Assembly (NCBI GenBank): GCA_038238115.1
Contig: JBBRYB010000001.1
Location: 124,001-188,000, forward strand
Direction: 5' to 3'
DNA: 64,000 nucleotides
Source: JBBRYB01 sp038238115
GTDB taxonomy: Bacteria > Actinomycetota > Actinomycetes > Propionibacteriales > Nocardioidaceae
Shown: piece after piece, positions 49,773 through 58,128 of the stretch
Numbering within the stretch: the stretch's first letter is position 1
Layout: every line of letters begins with the position of its first letter
Notes under the pieces: generated by a model
What the model was told of the DNA's origin: nothing
Seen by the model: only the letters and a program-made list of their open reading frames with translations
Database searches by the model: none
Made by a program: the position numbers and the translations under genes

Positions 49773-51283
49773 CCATGCCGACGACGAGTCGGGCCGCCGG
49801 GGTCGGCGACACGTCGGCGACCGTGCGGGAACCCACCCGCTGGCGCACCGAGCACGGGCCCTTCCTGGTCGCGCTGGCGCTCGGTGTGGTGATCCGCGTC
49901 GTCGTCCAGCTGGCCTTCGATCCGGCGATGGTTCACAGCGACAGCCCGACATACCTGTCCTTCATCGACACCTTGCAACCGCATCCTGACCGCCCCGACG
50001 GCTACGGCTTGCTCGTGCTCTACCCGCTGTCCTGGATCACTGACAAGGTGCTCGCGGTGGCTCTGCTGCAGCACCTGATGGGCCTGGTGATCGCCGCGCT
50101 GGTGTACGGACTGTTGCGCCGCTGGGGTGTTGGTCGCTGGTCGGCGACGCTGGCGACGCTGCCTGTCCTGTTCGACACGTTGCAGCTCATCGTGGAGCAC
50201 ACGGTGCTCAGCGACACGCTCTTCGAACTGCTGCTCATACTGGCGATCGTGGTGCTTGGCTGGCGCCGTCGCCCCAGCCTCGCCGTTGCCCTCGTCACCG
50301 GACTCCTTCTCGGAGTCTCGGTGACGGTCCGGCTCGTCGGCGAGCCCCTCGTTTTGGCAGGGGTGGCCTTCTGCCTGCTCGTCGGGGATGGCTGGCGGGC
50401 CAGACTGGCGAGCGCCGTGGCGTTGGCCGCGGGGTTCGTCCTGCCGATCGGCGCCTACGCGGCGTGGTACCACCATGAGCACGGCGTCTACGCTCTGGCG
50501 GAGTCGATCGGCAAGTCGACCTACGTCCGCACAACGACGTTCGTGGACTGCCCCAAGCTGTCGGTCGCGGACTACCAGCGGGTGCTCTGCCCGGCCGAAC
50601 CGCTCGGGCAGCGCCTTGACCCGACGTACTACGCGTTCCACGACCTACGCACGCTGCCGCGGCTCCACCCGCCGCCGGGCACGACACCGGACGAGTCGAT
50701 GCGCGAGTTCGCTCTTGCCGCGATCAGCCAGCAGCCCGTCGACTACGCATGGATCGTCGCGCGCGACTTCCTCCTCAACTTCGACGTTCTGCGGGTCGAC
50801 CGGTTCGAGTACAGCACGGCACACAAGTGGGTCTTCTTCTCGTACCTGCACCCTCAACCCACGGCATGGACCGGCCCCGCCTATGCCGCGCACGGCGGCG
50901 AGCAGCTCAGTGCACGCCAGCCGTTCGCGGACATGCTGGCCGGCTACCAGTGGGTCGGCTACCTGCCGGGGCCATTGCTGTTCGGATGCCTGGTGCTGGG
51001 GCTGCTGGGCGGGCTCGGCATCGGCCGCGCTCGTCACTCGGGCATGCGGTCGATGGGCCTTCTGCTGACCTGCACCGGGGCGGGACTGCTCCTCGTGCCG
51101 GACCTGACAGCCGACTTCTCCTGGCGCTACCAGCTGCCGGCGCTGGCCCTGCTGCCGGCCGGGGCTGCGCTGGGCTTCTCTGCCTTGCGTGGACACCAGC
51201 TCGACCCTGACGAGGTCGACACGGACCCGGCGGCCCCGGCTCAGATCGGCTCGGGGACAGTTGCGACGGCCAGGACCGACTGA
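49769..51283 (+). CDS. Polytopic membrane glycosyltransferase-like protein (GT-C-like)
   Basis: The 504-residue protein has about eleven hydrophobic segments. Its first outer loop has FDPAMVHSDSPTYLSFIDTL, with the acidic residue typical of GT-C active sites, and the next membrane segments match the arrangement of the fused protein before it (for instance GLLVLYPLSWITDKVLAVAL and YGLLRRWGVGRWSATLATLP, similar to YALLLRWGVWRWLAAVAAVP in its neighbour). So the two genes probably derive from a duplication. A loop FVDCPKLSVADYQRVLCPAE holds two Cys that could pair outside. GTG 49769 overlaps the previous stop (GTGA); ATG 49775 is an alternative. It overlaps the end of the methyltransferase gene on the other strand by 43 bp. 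Confidence 0.75.
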   Translation: MTMPTTSRAAGVGDTSATVREPTRWRTEHGPFLVALALGVVIRVVVQLAFDPAMVHSDSPTYLSFIDTLQPHPDRPDGYGLLVLYPLSWITDKVLAVALLQHLMGLVIAALVYGLLRRWGVGRWSATLATLPVLFDTLQLIVEHTVLSDTLFELLLILAIVVLGWRRRPSLAVALVTGLLLGVSVTVRLVGEPLVLAGVAFCLLVGDGWRARLASAVALAAGFVLPIGAYAAWYHHEHGVYALAESIGKSTYVRTTTFVDCPKLSVADYQRVLCPAEPLGQRLDPTYYAFHDLRTLPRLHPPPGTTPDESMREFALAAISQQPVDYAWIVARDFLLNFDVLRVDRFEYSTAHKWVFFSYLHPQPTAWTGPAYAAHGGEQLSARQPFADMLAGYQWVGYLPGPLLFGCLVLGLLGGLGIGRARHSGMRSMGLLLTCTGAGLLLVPDLTADFSWRYQLPALALLPAGAALGFSALRGHQLDPDEVDTDPAAPAQIGSGTVATARTD

Positions 51284-51978
51284 CCGAAAGGTGGGGTCAG
51301 CCGGCTCTCCACAGCCCTGGTCACCGGTACGACAACGCGGTCGTAGCTGCGCAGCAGTGCTGGCCGCGGGCTGCCGACGCCGCCACGCCGGACGACGAGC
51401 CACCAGGCGATGGCGCCGAGCAGGTTGACCGGCCGCACCTCGCCAGGCACCAGGCCGGCGCCCACGATGGCCGCTCGCAGGGTGTCGGGGGTGTAGCGGC
51501 GGACATGCCCGACGCGTCGGTCGAAGTCGCCGTACAGCTGCATGTAGCCGGGGACCCACAACACGACCCGTCCCCCGGGGTCGACGAGCCGGGCCAGCGA
51601 CCTCAGCGCGGCACTGTCCTGCTCGATGTGCTCCAGCACGTTGATCGCGACGACGGTGGACACGAGCGGGCCGCCGTCGGCCACGGCGCCCTGCAGGTCG
51701 AGTTGTCGCGCCTCCACCTCCGGGCGGTCCGCGAACCGCAGTGCCATGTGGGCGACACAATCCGGGTCCACGTCGGTGACGACGTGCCGGCGCAGGCCCG
51801 TGAACTGGCTCGCGAACTCGCCCAGACCCGCACCGACCTCGAGCACCGACGGGCCACAGTGGCGCGAGATCAGCTCGAACTGGTAGGCCCGGTAGCGCTG
51901 CTGGTACTGCCCAGACTCGCCCTCGATGCTGCGGCCAGTGGCTTGGCTGAAGGCCCCGACTCCGGTCTCGTCACTCAC
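51241..51978 (-). CDS. Class I SAM-dependent methyltransferase
   Basis: The 245-residue cytosolic protein has a seven-stranded methyltransferase core: motif I VLEVGAGLGEFASQF, acidic end of strand 2 VVTDVDPDCVAHM, motif post-I LDLQGAVADGG, motif IV VVAINVLEHIEQD and VDPGGRVVLWVPGY. This is the Methyltransf_11/23 type that modifies small molecules, sugars or lipids. The C-terminal 60 residues include a hydrophobic stretch (PVNLLGAIAWWLVV) that may sit at the membrane. It is coupled to the GtrA gene (four-base overlap) and convergent with the membrane glycosyltransferase, whose last 43 bases it overlaps, which keeps it in the glycan locus by position. Confidence 0.85.
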   Translation of the reverse strand: MSDETGVGAFSQATGRSIEGESGQYQQRYRAYQFELISRHCGPSVLEVGAGLGEFASQFTGLRRHVVTDVDPDCVAHMALRFADRPEVEARQLDLQGAVADGGPLVSTVVAINVLEHIEQDSAALRSLARLVDPGGRVVLWVPGYMQLYGDFDRRVGHVRRYTPDTLRAAIVGAGLVPGEVRPVNLLGAIAWWLVVRRGGVGSPRPALLRSYDRVVVPVTRAVESRLTPPFGQSVLAVATVPEPI

Positions 51979-52505
51979 ACGGTCTCCTCTGCCACTGTCT
52001 CCTCAGCGGACGGACGACCGATCCGACCCGACGGTATGCCGGCCTGGCCTCGACGGAAGAGCTGGTCGAGCAGGAAGAAGCGAAGCAGGAAGACTGCACC
52101 GTAGACCGCCAGAAACGTGCCGCCGACCAGCACCAGCCGCACACCGGCAGGGCTGTGACCCCCGTCCAGGAGAGAGTCGACGACGCTGGTCGCCGCCGCT
52201 GCCACGAGCAGCGTGACAAGCACGATCGCGGCATACGGCAACACCTCGCGGATCAGGCTCGGCCTGCCTCGACGCCGCCAGGTCCAGGAGCGGTTCAACC
52301 AGTAGTTGGGCACCGCCCCGGCCAACCAGCCGAGCCCCGAGGCCACGGCCGGCCGAGCCCCGAGCGGTCCGTAGAGAACCAGAAACGTCACCTCGCTGCA
52401 CACCGTCGCCACCACCGAGCCGGCCGCGTAACGCAGCACCTTCGCCCGCAGCTCCCCGCGGAGGCCACGCTGGCTTCCGGTCGCTGGGGCTGGGTGAGCA
52501 GGCAT
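51975..52505 (-). CDS. GtrA-family membrane protein (lipid-linked sugar flippase-like)
   Basis: The 176-residue protein has four membrane segments (residues about 23-45, 48-68, 82-105 and 118-143) and the GtrA signature VPNYWLNRSWTW. GtrA proteins act with GT2 and GT-C partners in moving polyprenyl-phosphate sugars across the membrane in O-antigen and arabinogalactan glycosylation. The ATG at 52505 is chosen because membrane segments follow directly; the open frame upstream lies in the intergenic region. It overlaps the methyltransferase by four bases. Its location beside GT2 and GT-C-like proteins fits the three-part GtrA-GtrB-Gtr scheme. Confidence 0.88.
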   Translation of the reverse strand: MPAHPAPATGSQRGLRGELRAKVLRYAAGSVVATVCSEVTFLVLYGPLGARPAVASGLGWLAGAVPNYWLNRSWTWRRRGRPSLIREVLPYAAIVLVTLLVAAAATSVVDSLLDGGHSPAGVRLVLVGGTFLAVYGAVFLLRFFLLDQLFRRGQAGIPSGRIGRPSAEETVAEETV

Positions 52506-52759
52506 GACGCTGATCCTACGGCCGTGGCCCGGTCGGCCCGAGAACTTGTCGGCGCTGACGGGCATGCTGTCGGGCGCGGCAGGGGTCTCTATAGCTAACG
52601 GGCCTAGACGTGCCGCATACATCGGTGAAGACTCCGTGGTGGTGATCGCGGCGAGGTGTCGTCGGCAGGTGTTCATGGCCTCGTCGCGGGCTGTTAGTCG
52701 CGTCGGCGGGTCATTGCGACCACGATGTTGAACACGATGTCGAGGAAGGCGGAAGCGAA

Positions 52760-55306
52760 GTGAAGTCACGACGCGCATGGGTAGTCCGCGGCTGTGCTGT
52801 TGTCGCGGCGCTGGCGGTGGTCGGAACGGCTGCGGCAGTCATCCCGCATGCCAGACAGGCCGGTCCTGGCCCTACCCAACACGCCGGACCACAAGGTGAC
52901 GGCACCGCCATCACCCCCGACGGCTGGTTCGTCGACCCCGCCGGACGCCAGACCCGGCTCGGTGACCTGCCGACCGCTGAGGCGCTGAGCCCCAGTGGAC
53001 GCTGGCTGGTCGTGATGAACGCCGGCCAGGCCCGCGAGTCGCTGCACGTCGTCGACACGACCAGCGGGCGGGTCGTCCAGCGGCTGCAGTACGACCCGCC
53101 GCGAGCGCTGTATGCCGGTCTGGCCTGGGCGCCGGACGGTCACAGCCTGTTCGCGAGCGCCGGCGGCAACGACAAGGTCAGGGTTTACGGGTTCTCGCAC
53201 GGACGCGCGACCCCACACAAACCGATCCAGATTCCGACGACGGCTTCGCGGCCGAACCCCTACCCCGCGGGGCTCGCGGTGTCTCCCGACGGGTCGCGTC
53301 TCTACGTAGCCGACCAGCTCAGCGATGCGTTCAGCCAGATCGACCTGGCGACGCGGACGGTGCGTACTGTCGCGGCCGGTCACAACCCGTACGGCGTCGC
53401 GCTGTCTCCCGATGGCGCCACCGCCTATGTGAGCGACCAGGGCGCCCGCACCGTCGACGTCTATGACGTCAGCGCGGCCAGTCCGCGACACGTCAAGCAG
53501 ATCCGCGTCGGCACGCACCCCAACCGGATGGTGGTCGACTCGCGGGACGGCACGCTGTACGTCGCGAACTCCGAGAGCGACTCGGTCAGCGTGGTTGCGC
53601 GCGGGTCTGGCCGGGTTGACACGATCGACCTCTCGCCGTACCAGGGAGCGCCGATCGGCAGCAACCCGGACGGACTCGCCTTGGCCGCCGACAGCAACCG
53701 GCTCTACGTCACGAACTCCGGCAACAACGACGTGGCAGTGGTGAACCTCAACCGGGGCCGGGTGATCGGCATGATCCCAACGGCCTGGTATCCGACAGAC
53801 GTCGTGACATCGCACAACGGTCGCCGTCTCTTCGTCACCAATGCGAAGGGGCTGGGAGCAGGCCCCAACGCGCGGCCGCTCGCCACAGCGCCGAACCCCT
53901 ACCACGAGGACGCGACCTCCCCTCGGCAGTATGTCGGCTCCATGATCGTCGGCACGCTGTCTCAGATTCGCGCACCTTTGAGCGCGAGCAAGCTCGAGCG
54001 CTACTCGACGCGCGTGGTGGACATCAACGGTTTCGACGAGCGAGCGAAGGTCCGCACGGGTGGCGCGAGGAGCACGGTTGTGCCCATGCGCGTCGGCAAC
54101 CCGACTCCGATCAAGCACGTGATCTACATCGTCAAGGAGAACCGCACGTTCGACCAGGAGTTCGGCAGCCTGGCCAAGGGCAACGGGGCTCCCCGCATCA
54201 ACCTGTTCGGGCACGAGTCGGCTCCCAACGCACGCACCCTGCAGCGGCGGTTCGTCACGCTCGACAACTTCTACGCCGACGCCGAGGTCAGCGCGCAGGG
54301 GTGGAGCTGGTCGACCGCGGCGAACTCCAACCCCTACCTCGAGCAGACCTGGGTGGCCAACTACTCCGACCGCGACCACCCGTACGACTACGAGGGCGGC
54401 AACAACTCAGCTGCCCCGAACACCAAGCCGCGCCACGCCTACCTGTGGGATCGGCTGGCAGACGCCGGCGTGGGTTTCCGCAGCTTCGGCTTCTTCAAGT
54501 TCGGCCCGACCCTGAACCGCGGCGACGTACCGCCCGACCCGACGCTCAAGGCACATGACGTGCGAGCGTTCTACGGCTTCGACTTGGCGTGCCCGGACTC
54601 CGTTCACTTCGCACACCAGAGCTGCCCCGTCGACCGGTACCACGTCTGGCTCAAGGACTTCCGGGCGCACGGGCTCCCGACGGTGCAGCTGCTGCGCCTG
54701 CCCAACGACCACACCGCCGCCACCGACCCTGGGCTACCGACACCCCGTTCCTATGTCGGCGACAACGACTGGGCGCTGGGCAAGGTCGTCGACGCCGTCT
54801 CGCACTCACGGTTCTGGCGCTCCACCGCGATCTTCGTGGTCGAGGACGACGCCCAAGACGGCCCGGACCATGTCGACGCGCACCGGACGATCGCCCAGGT
54901 CATCAGCCCGTACACGCAGACAGGCAATGTGGACTCGACGTTCTACTCCACGACGTCGATGCTGCGCACGATCGAGCTCATGGTCGGGCTGCGCCCGATG
55001 ACACAATTCGACGCGGCCGCGACGCCGATGCTCAACGCGTTCTCCGAGCAGCCGGATCTGCGGTCCTTCGACGCCGTGCGACCTCGCTCGATCACACCGG
55101 TCCGCTACAACGCCGGCCAAGCTCCGATGGCGCGCTACTCCCAGGGCGAGAACCTCACCGTCGAGGACCAGATCGACGAGCGCTTGTTCAATCTGGCGAT
55201 CTGGAGGAGTATCAAGGGCAAAGCCCCGATGCCGCAGCCGCGACACAGCGTCATCCCGAGCAGCCCCGGCCCTGACGTCGCAGACAAGGAGCGCAGCGGC
55301 CGCTGA
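52760..55306 (+). CDS. Secreted protein with beta-propeller and phosphoesterase domains
   Basis: The 848-residue protein has a signal peptide or anchor (MKSRRAWVVRGCAVVAALAV). Residues about 40-400 form a YVTN/NHL-like beta-propeller with repeated units such as AVSPDGSRLYVADQLSDAFSQ, ALSPDGATAYVSDQGARTVD and LAADSNRLYVTNSGNNDVAV. The C-terminal half (about 445-800) is a phosphoesterase of the phospholipase C/AcpA superfamily: IKHVIYIVKENRTFDQEFG, FVTLDNFYADAEVS, and FVVEDDAQDGPDHVDAHRT with metal ligands. It is of the same superfamily as the cytosolic enzyme at 41391, but exported and fused to a propeller. GTG 52760 has AGGAAGG about 10 bases upstream. Substrate is unknown. Confidence 0.88.
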   Translation: MKSRRAWVVRGCAVVAALAVVGTAAAVIPHARQAGPGPTQHAGPQGDGTAITPDGWFVDPAGRQTRLGDLPTAEALSPSGRWLVVMNAGQARESLHVVDTTSGRVVQRLQYDPPRALYAGLAWAPDGHSLFASAGGNDKVRVYGFSHGRATPHKPIQIPTTASRPNPYPAGLAVSPDGSRLYVADQLSDAFSQIDLATRTVRTVAAGHNPYGVALSPDGATAYVSDQGARTVDVYDVSAASPRHVKQIRVGTHPNRMVVDSRDGTLYVANSESDSVSVVARGSGRVDTIDLSPYQGAPIGSNPDGLALAADSNRLYVTNSGNNDVAVVNLNRGRVIGMIPTAWYPTDVVTSHNGRRLFVTNAKGLGAGPNARPLATAPNPYHEDATSPRQYVGSMIVGTLSQIRAPLSASKLERYSTRVVDINGFDERAKVRTGGARSTVVPMRVGNPTPIKHVIYIVKENRTFDQEFGSLAKGNGAPRINLFGHESAPNARTLQRRFVTLDNFYADAEVSAQGWSWSTAANSNPYLEQTWVANYSDRDHPYDYEGGNNSAAPNTKPRHAYLWDRLADAGVGFRSFGFFKFGPTLNRGDVPPDPTLKAHDVRAFYGFDLACPDSVHFAHQSCPVDRYHVWLKDFRAHGLPTVQLLRLPNDHTAATDPGLPTPRSYVGDNDWALGKVVDAVSHSRFWRSTAIFVVEDDAQDGPDHVDAHRTIAQVISPYTQTGNVDSTFYSTTSMLRTIELMVGLRPMTQFDAAATPMLNAFSEQPDLRSFDAVRPRSITPVRYNAGQAPMARYSQGENLTVEDQIDERLFNLAIWRSIKGKAPMPQPRHSVIPSSPGPDVADKERSGR

Positions 55307-55324
55307 CCCTCTGGCCGCCTGACC

Positions 55325-56055
55325 TCAGTGGCTGACGGCGACCACCAGAAACCGCTCGATCATGGCGTTGACCTGGTCGGGGACCTCGAGCTGGTGGAAG
55401 TGGCCGGCGCCGACGGTTCGGCCGGCCATGAGCGTCGGGCACAGCCGGCCCAGCTCCTCCAGGTCGACGTTGAGGGTGCCCGCGTCCACATACAGGAAGG
55501 GTGCGCGGCAGGCCGCTGCGGCTGCGGCCGTGTCAAAGCCAAAGAACCCGTTTCCCACGCAGACAGCACGACGTGGGGAGGGACTCGAGCGATCTCCGCG
55601 AGGATCCAGTCGCGGCGCCGAGGATCGTCCGCCGGGCCGAAAAGGGCGGAGAAGTACTCGCGTACGGCCAGGTCGTGGTCGTCGGTGAGCAGTCGCGCGA
55701 AGAGCTCGCGCATCACCGCGGTGCGGTTTTGCTGCGGCACCAAGGCGGAGTCGAGTGCGACGATGCCACCGAGACTGTGCCCGACAACCACCGGCCGATC
55801 GACACCCAGCCGCTCACACATCCAGGCCAGGTCGTCCACAAACCCGGCAATCGTGTAGTCCTGCTCCGGCGCATCGCTCTGGCCATGTCCGAGTAGGTCG
55901 ACCGCCACCGTGCGATGCCGCTCGCCGAAGTGGGCGAGCTGTGGGGCGAGGTGGCGCCGGTCACAGAGAATCCCGTGCACGAGCAGCAGAGGCGGACCGT
56001 CCACTCCGCGCTCCTGATAGGCAAGCCGCACCCCGTCTCGGTCCAGATACGCCAC
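55325..56055 (-). pseudogene. Alpha/beta hydrolase, one frameshift
   Basis: The amino-terminal part reads MAYLDRDGVRLAYQERGVDG, then the oxyanion region LLLVHGILCDRR, the nucleophile elbow VVVGHSLGGIVALD (Ser) and a lid region. After VPPHVVLSAWE the frame turns into Arg/Ser nonsense, while a neighbouring frame continues as NGFFGFDTAAAAAACRAPFL to VGAGHFHQLEVPDQV (catalytic His in GHFHQ) and the stop 55325-55327. A three-T run (55551-55553, plus strand) is one base short of the expected four. Repaired length is about 243 residues. The catalytic set would be complete, so sequencing error or very recent loss is likely. Confidence 0.8.
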
Positions 56056-56107
56056 ACCTCAGATTCGCATACGCAACCCCCCAACGCGAGGAGCCAAGTC
56101 CCCCCGG

Positions 56108-56170
56108 GCGCGAGCGGTCAAATGTTCCGCGCGAGCGGTCAAATGTTCCGCGCGAGCGGTCAAGTTCCCG
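56108..56170 (+). repeat. 21-bp tandem repeat, three copies (family B)
   Basis: Two copies starting GCGCGAGCGGTCAAATGTTC and a third, diverged copy stand head-to-tail. The unit length equals that of the next array (21 bp), but the sequence differs. It starts about 50 bp upstream of the alpha/beta hydrolase start. Confidence 0.8.
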
Positions 56171-56182
56171 GCCGGGATGGGC

Positions 56183-56371
56183 CTTTCGGCCCGAACAACT
56201 GGCCTCTCGACCGGAAGAGCTAGCCTCTCGACCGGAACGACTGGCCCCTCGACCGGAACGACTGGCCTCTCGACCGGAACGACTGGCCTCTCGACCGGAA
56301 CGACTGGCTTCTCGACCGGAACAGGTGGCCGCTCGACCGGAACGGCTGGCCTCTCGACCGGAACGACTGGC
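56183..56371 (-). repeat. 21-bp tandem repeat array, nine copies (family A, inverse orientation)
   Basis: Nine units, on the plus strand CTCTCGACCGGAACGACTGG plus C, are the reverse complement of the unit at 33968-34177, with about two differences in 21. It lies between the alpha/beta hydrolase start and the stop of the AmaP-like gene (56384), and a tenth partial unit runs to the gene's end. The 22 kb between the two arrays and the opposite orientation show that this is a dispersed repeat family, not a local expansion. Confidence 0.9.
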
Positions 56372-56383
56372 CTCTCGGCGAGG

Positions 56384-56959
56384 CTACGAGTTGACCCGGG
56401 CGATCCTGGACTGGGTTCCCGACGCCACGTCGACGCGTACCCTGCCGTAGATGTCATGGCGGTCCATCACCGAAGCGAGGTCGGCCACCACCTTGTCCGC
56501 GGCCGCGGCGACGACCTCGAGGTCAGCATCCGGCTCGACGGTGGTACGCAGATCGACGACCAGCTGGCCGCGATCGCGCCTGACCGTTCCCTGGGCGGAG
56601 CGCACCGAGGGGGCCTGAGCCAGCACGTCTGCGGCTGCCGAGGCGGCCGCCTTCGCGTTGAACCGCAGGCGACCGTTCCGGCCCGTGCCCGGCAGATTGA
56701 GCTCGCCGACGCCCCGACCGGGTAGGTGCGCGAACAGCCAGCGCAGCCCGAGAAGCACGAGAAGGATCCCGGCAAGCGACAGGGCCCAGGACCACCAGCC
56801 CTTCGCCATCACATCAAAGATCGCTGAGAGGTCCGTGCGCTCAGGCAGGCGGCCCCAAAGGTCGAAGCGCCAGAGCACCGCGAACACGCCGGCGGCGATC
56901 AGCACGAGGGCGACGATGAACGAGGCCACCCGGTCGATGGCGTACGTCGTTCGGCTCAT
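56384..56959 (-). CDS. AmaP-like membrane protein (Asp23 anchor type)
   Basis: The 191-residue protein has two membrane segments (residues about 12-33 and 57-78) with a cytosolic Asp23-related C-terminal half (NAKAAASAAADVLAQAPSV to GRVRVDVASG). It resembles AmaP, the membrane anchor of Asp23 in Gram-positive bacteria. It is the last gene of the minus-strand Asp23 operon, overlaps the previous gene by four bases, and ends beside the 21-bp array. In the known system, AmaP holds Asp23 at the membrane under cell-wall stress. Confidence 0.8.
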   Translation of the reverse strand: MSRTTYAIDRVASFIVALVLIAAGVFAVLWRFDLWGRLPERTDLSAIFDVMAKGWWSWALSLAGILLVLLGLRWLFAHLPGRGVGELNLPGTGRNGRLRFNAKAAASAAADVLAQAPSVRSAQGTVRRDRGQLVVDLRTTVEPDADLEVVAAAADKVVADLASVMDRHDIYGRVRVDVASGTQSRIARVNS

Positions 56960-57549
56960 ACCGTGCCTCCACTGGTCTTGACCTGGACGCGGACAGCCGG
57001 CGGGTTCTCGAGCGCCGCGAGCCTTGTGTTGACCGCCTCATCAATGCGGCCTCGGGTCTCGTCGGCCTGGCCGGACAACGCGGCCGCTGACACCCGCACC
57101 CGGGTCCTGCTCGCCGAGACAGACACCGTGTCGACGCCGTCGACATCGGAACAGGTCGACGTCACCAGCCGGCGCAGCCCAGTGGTCGTGAGGAACACGC
57201 CGGTGCGGGCCCGGAGGGCGACCTCGTTGCGTGGTCGCGGTCGCAAAGCGATCAGGAGGAGCCAGAGGCCCACCAGAGCGGCCAGCACACCGACGACCAC
57301 CATCCAGTCGGCCGCGGCGCGGTTATCCGCCCAAGACACTGCATCCTCAAGCCAGAGCGAGTCTGACACGGCGCCGGCATAGACCAAACTGTCATGCAGG
57401 GCGACGACTCCGAGCGCCAGCAGAACCAGCGACCACACGAGCCCGAGGATCGGCAGGATCCCGGTCCCGATCGGTGCCTTGGCGGCCTGCAGGCCCTCCG
57501 GCGAATCGGTGGTTTCGTCGCGCTCGGAGTCTGCGGTGAGGTGACTCAT
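56956..57549 (-). CDS. DUF6286-type membrane protein of the Asp23 operon
   Basis: The 197-residue protein has two membrane segments (residues about 32-52 and 82-103) and a cytosolic C-terminal domain with VRVSAAALSGQADETRGRI that resembles the DUF6286 proteins found next to asp23 genes. It begins with a polar, acidic stretch of about 25 residues. It overlaps its neighbours on both sides by four bases, so it belongs to the same translated unit. Function is unknown, but the topology parallels the AmaP-like protein that follows. Confidence 0.75.
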   Translation of the reverse strand: MSHLTADSERDETTDSPEGLQAAKAPIGTGILPILGLVWSLVLLALGVVALHDSLVYAGAVSDSLWLEDAVSWADNRAAADWMVVVGVLAALVGLWLLLIALRPRPRNEVALRARTGVFLTTTGLRRLVTSTCSDVDGVDTVSVSASRTRVRVSAAALSGQADETRGRIDEAVNTRLAALENPPAVRVQVKTSGGTV

Positions 57550-57914
57550 TCGACTCTCCTCGTCGGCGCCGTCTGTGGCTGCTCGACCCGGATGACGGAG
57601 ACATCCACAGCGACGACCTTCAGGCCCGACAGGCTCGTCACCTGTCGCTGCACGGTTGTCTGCACGGCGCGTGCGACCTCGCTCAACGAACGTGGCCAGA
57701 CCACGGCGATCTCGACGCCGACTCGGGCCTGGTCGCCGCGGACGTTGCTCGTGACACGGGGCAACCGGCGGCCAACGAACTTGTCAATCGTGGACCCCGT
57801 CTGCACGACGCCGACGACCGACGTGGTCGCATGTTCGGCGATCCGCTCGATCACGCGGTCGGCGATGTCCAGCCGGCCACGTCGGCCGGCGTCGGGGAGG
57901 GCGGCCTCAGTCAC
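57546..57914 (-). CDS. Asp23/Gls24-family protein
   Basis: The protein (122 residues from GTG 57914) has the Asp23/Gls24 fold pattern: RLDIADRVIERIAEHATTSVVGV, then strands RVTSNVRGDQARVGVEIAV and VQRQVTSLSGLKVVAVDVSV. The GTG at 57914 is preferred because it overlaps the small gene before it by eight bases; the open frame continues to 57935. Asp23 proteins bind at the membrane via AmaP and respond to cell-envelope stress. The C-terminus is basic. Confidence 0.75.
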   Translation of the reverse strand: MTEAALPDAGRRGRLDIADRVIERIAEHATTSVVGVVQTGSTIDKFVGRRLPRVTSNVRGDQARVGVEIAVVWPRSLSEVARAVQTTVQRQVTSLSGLKVVAVDVSVIRVEQPQTAPTRRVE

Positions 57915-58083
57915 GCCTGCGCCCCAGCAGCGCACTCAGGTCGATCTCCCCGTCGAAATGACCCCCGGCCGCGTAGCCGATCACTCCTAGGACCAGAGCG
58001 ATGAGAAAGCCCCAGAAGCCGCCGGCCGCGGCCGCAATGCCAAGCAGCAGTCCGGCAAGCAGTCCTATGGTGGACGTGGTCAT
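57907..58083 (-). CDS. Small membrane protein (58 residues), Asp23-operon type
   Basis: The ORF begins MTTSTIGLLAGLLLGIAAAA and continues with a Gly-rich hydrophobic stretch (GGFWGFLIALVLGVIGYAAG), then HFDGEIDLSALLGRRRD. Two short membrane segments and a basic end are typical of the small proteins (DUF2273-like) found in asp23-amaP clusters. Stop is at 57907-57909. It lies between asp23 genes in the same direction with an eight-base overlap with the next. Confidence 0.8.
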   Translation of the reverse strand: MTTSTIGLLAGLLLGIAAAAGGFWGFLIALVLGVIGYAAGGHFDGEIDLSALLGRRRD

Positions 58084-58128
58084 GGTGTCTCCTCGGATCT
58101 TGGCTTGTGCCTGATGTTCATGAAGTCC

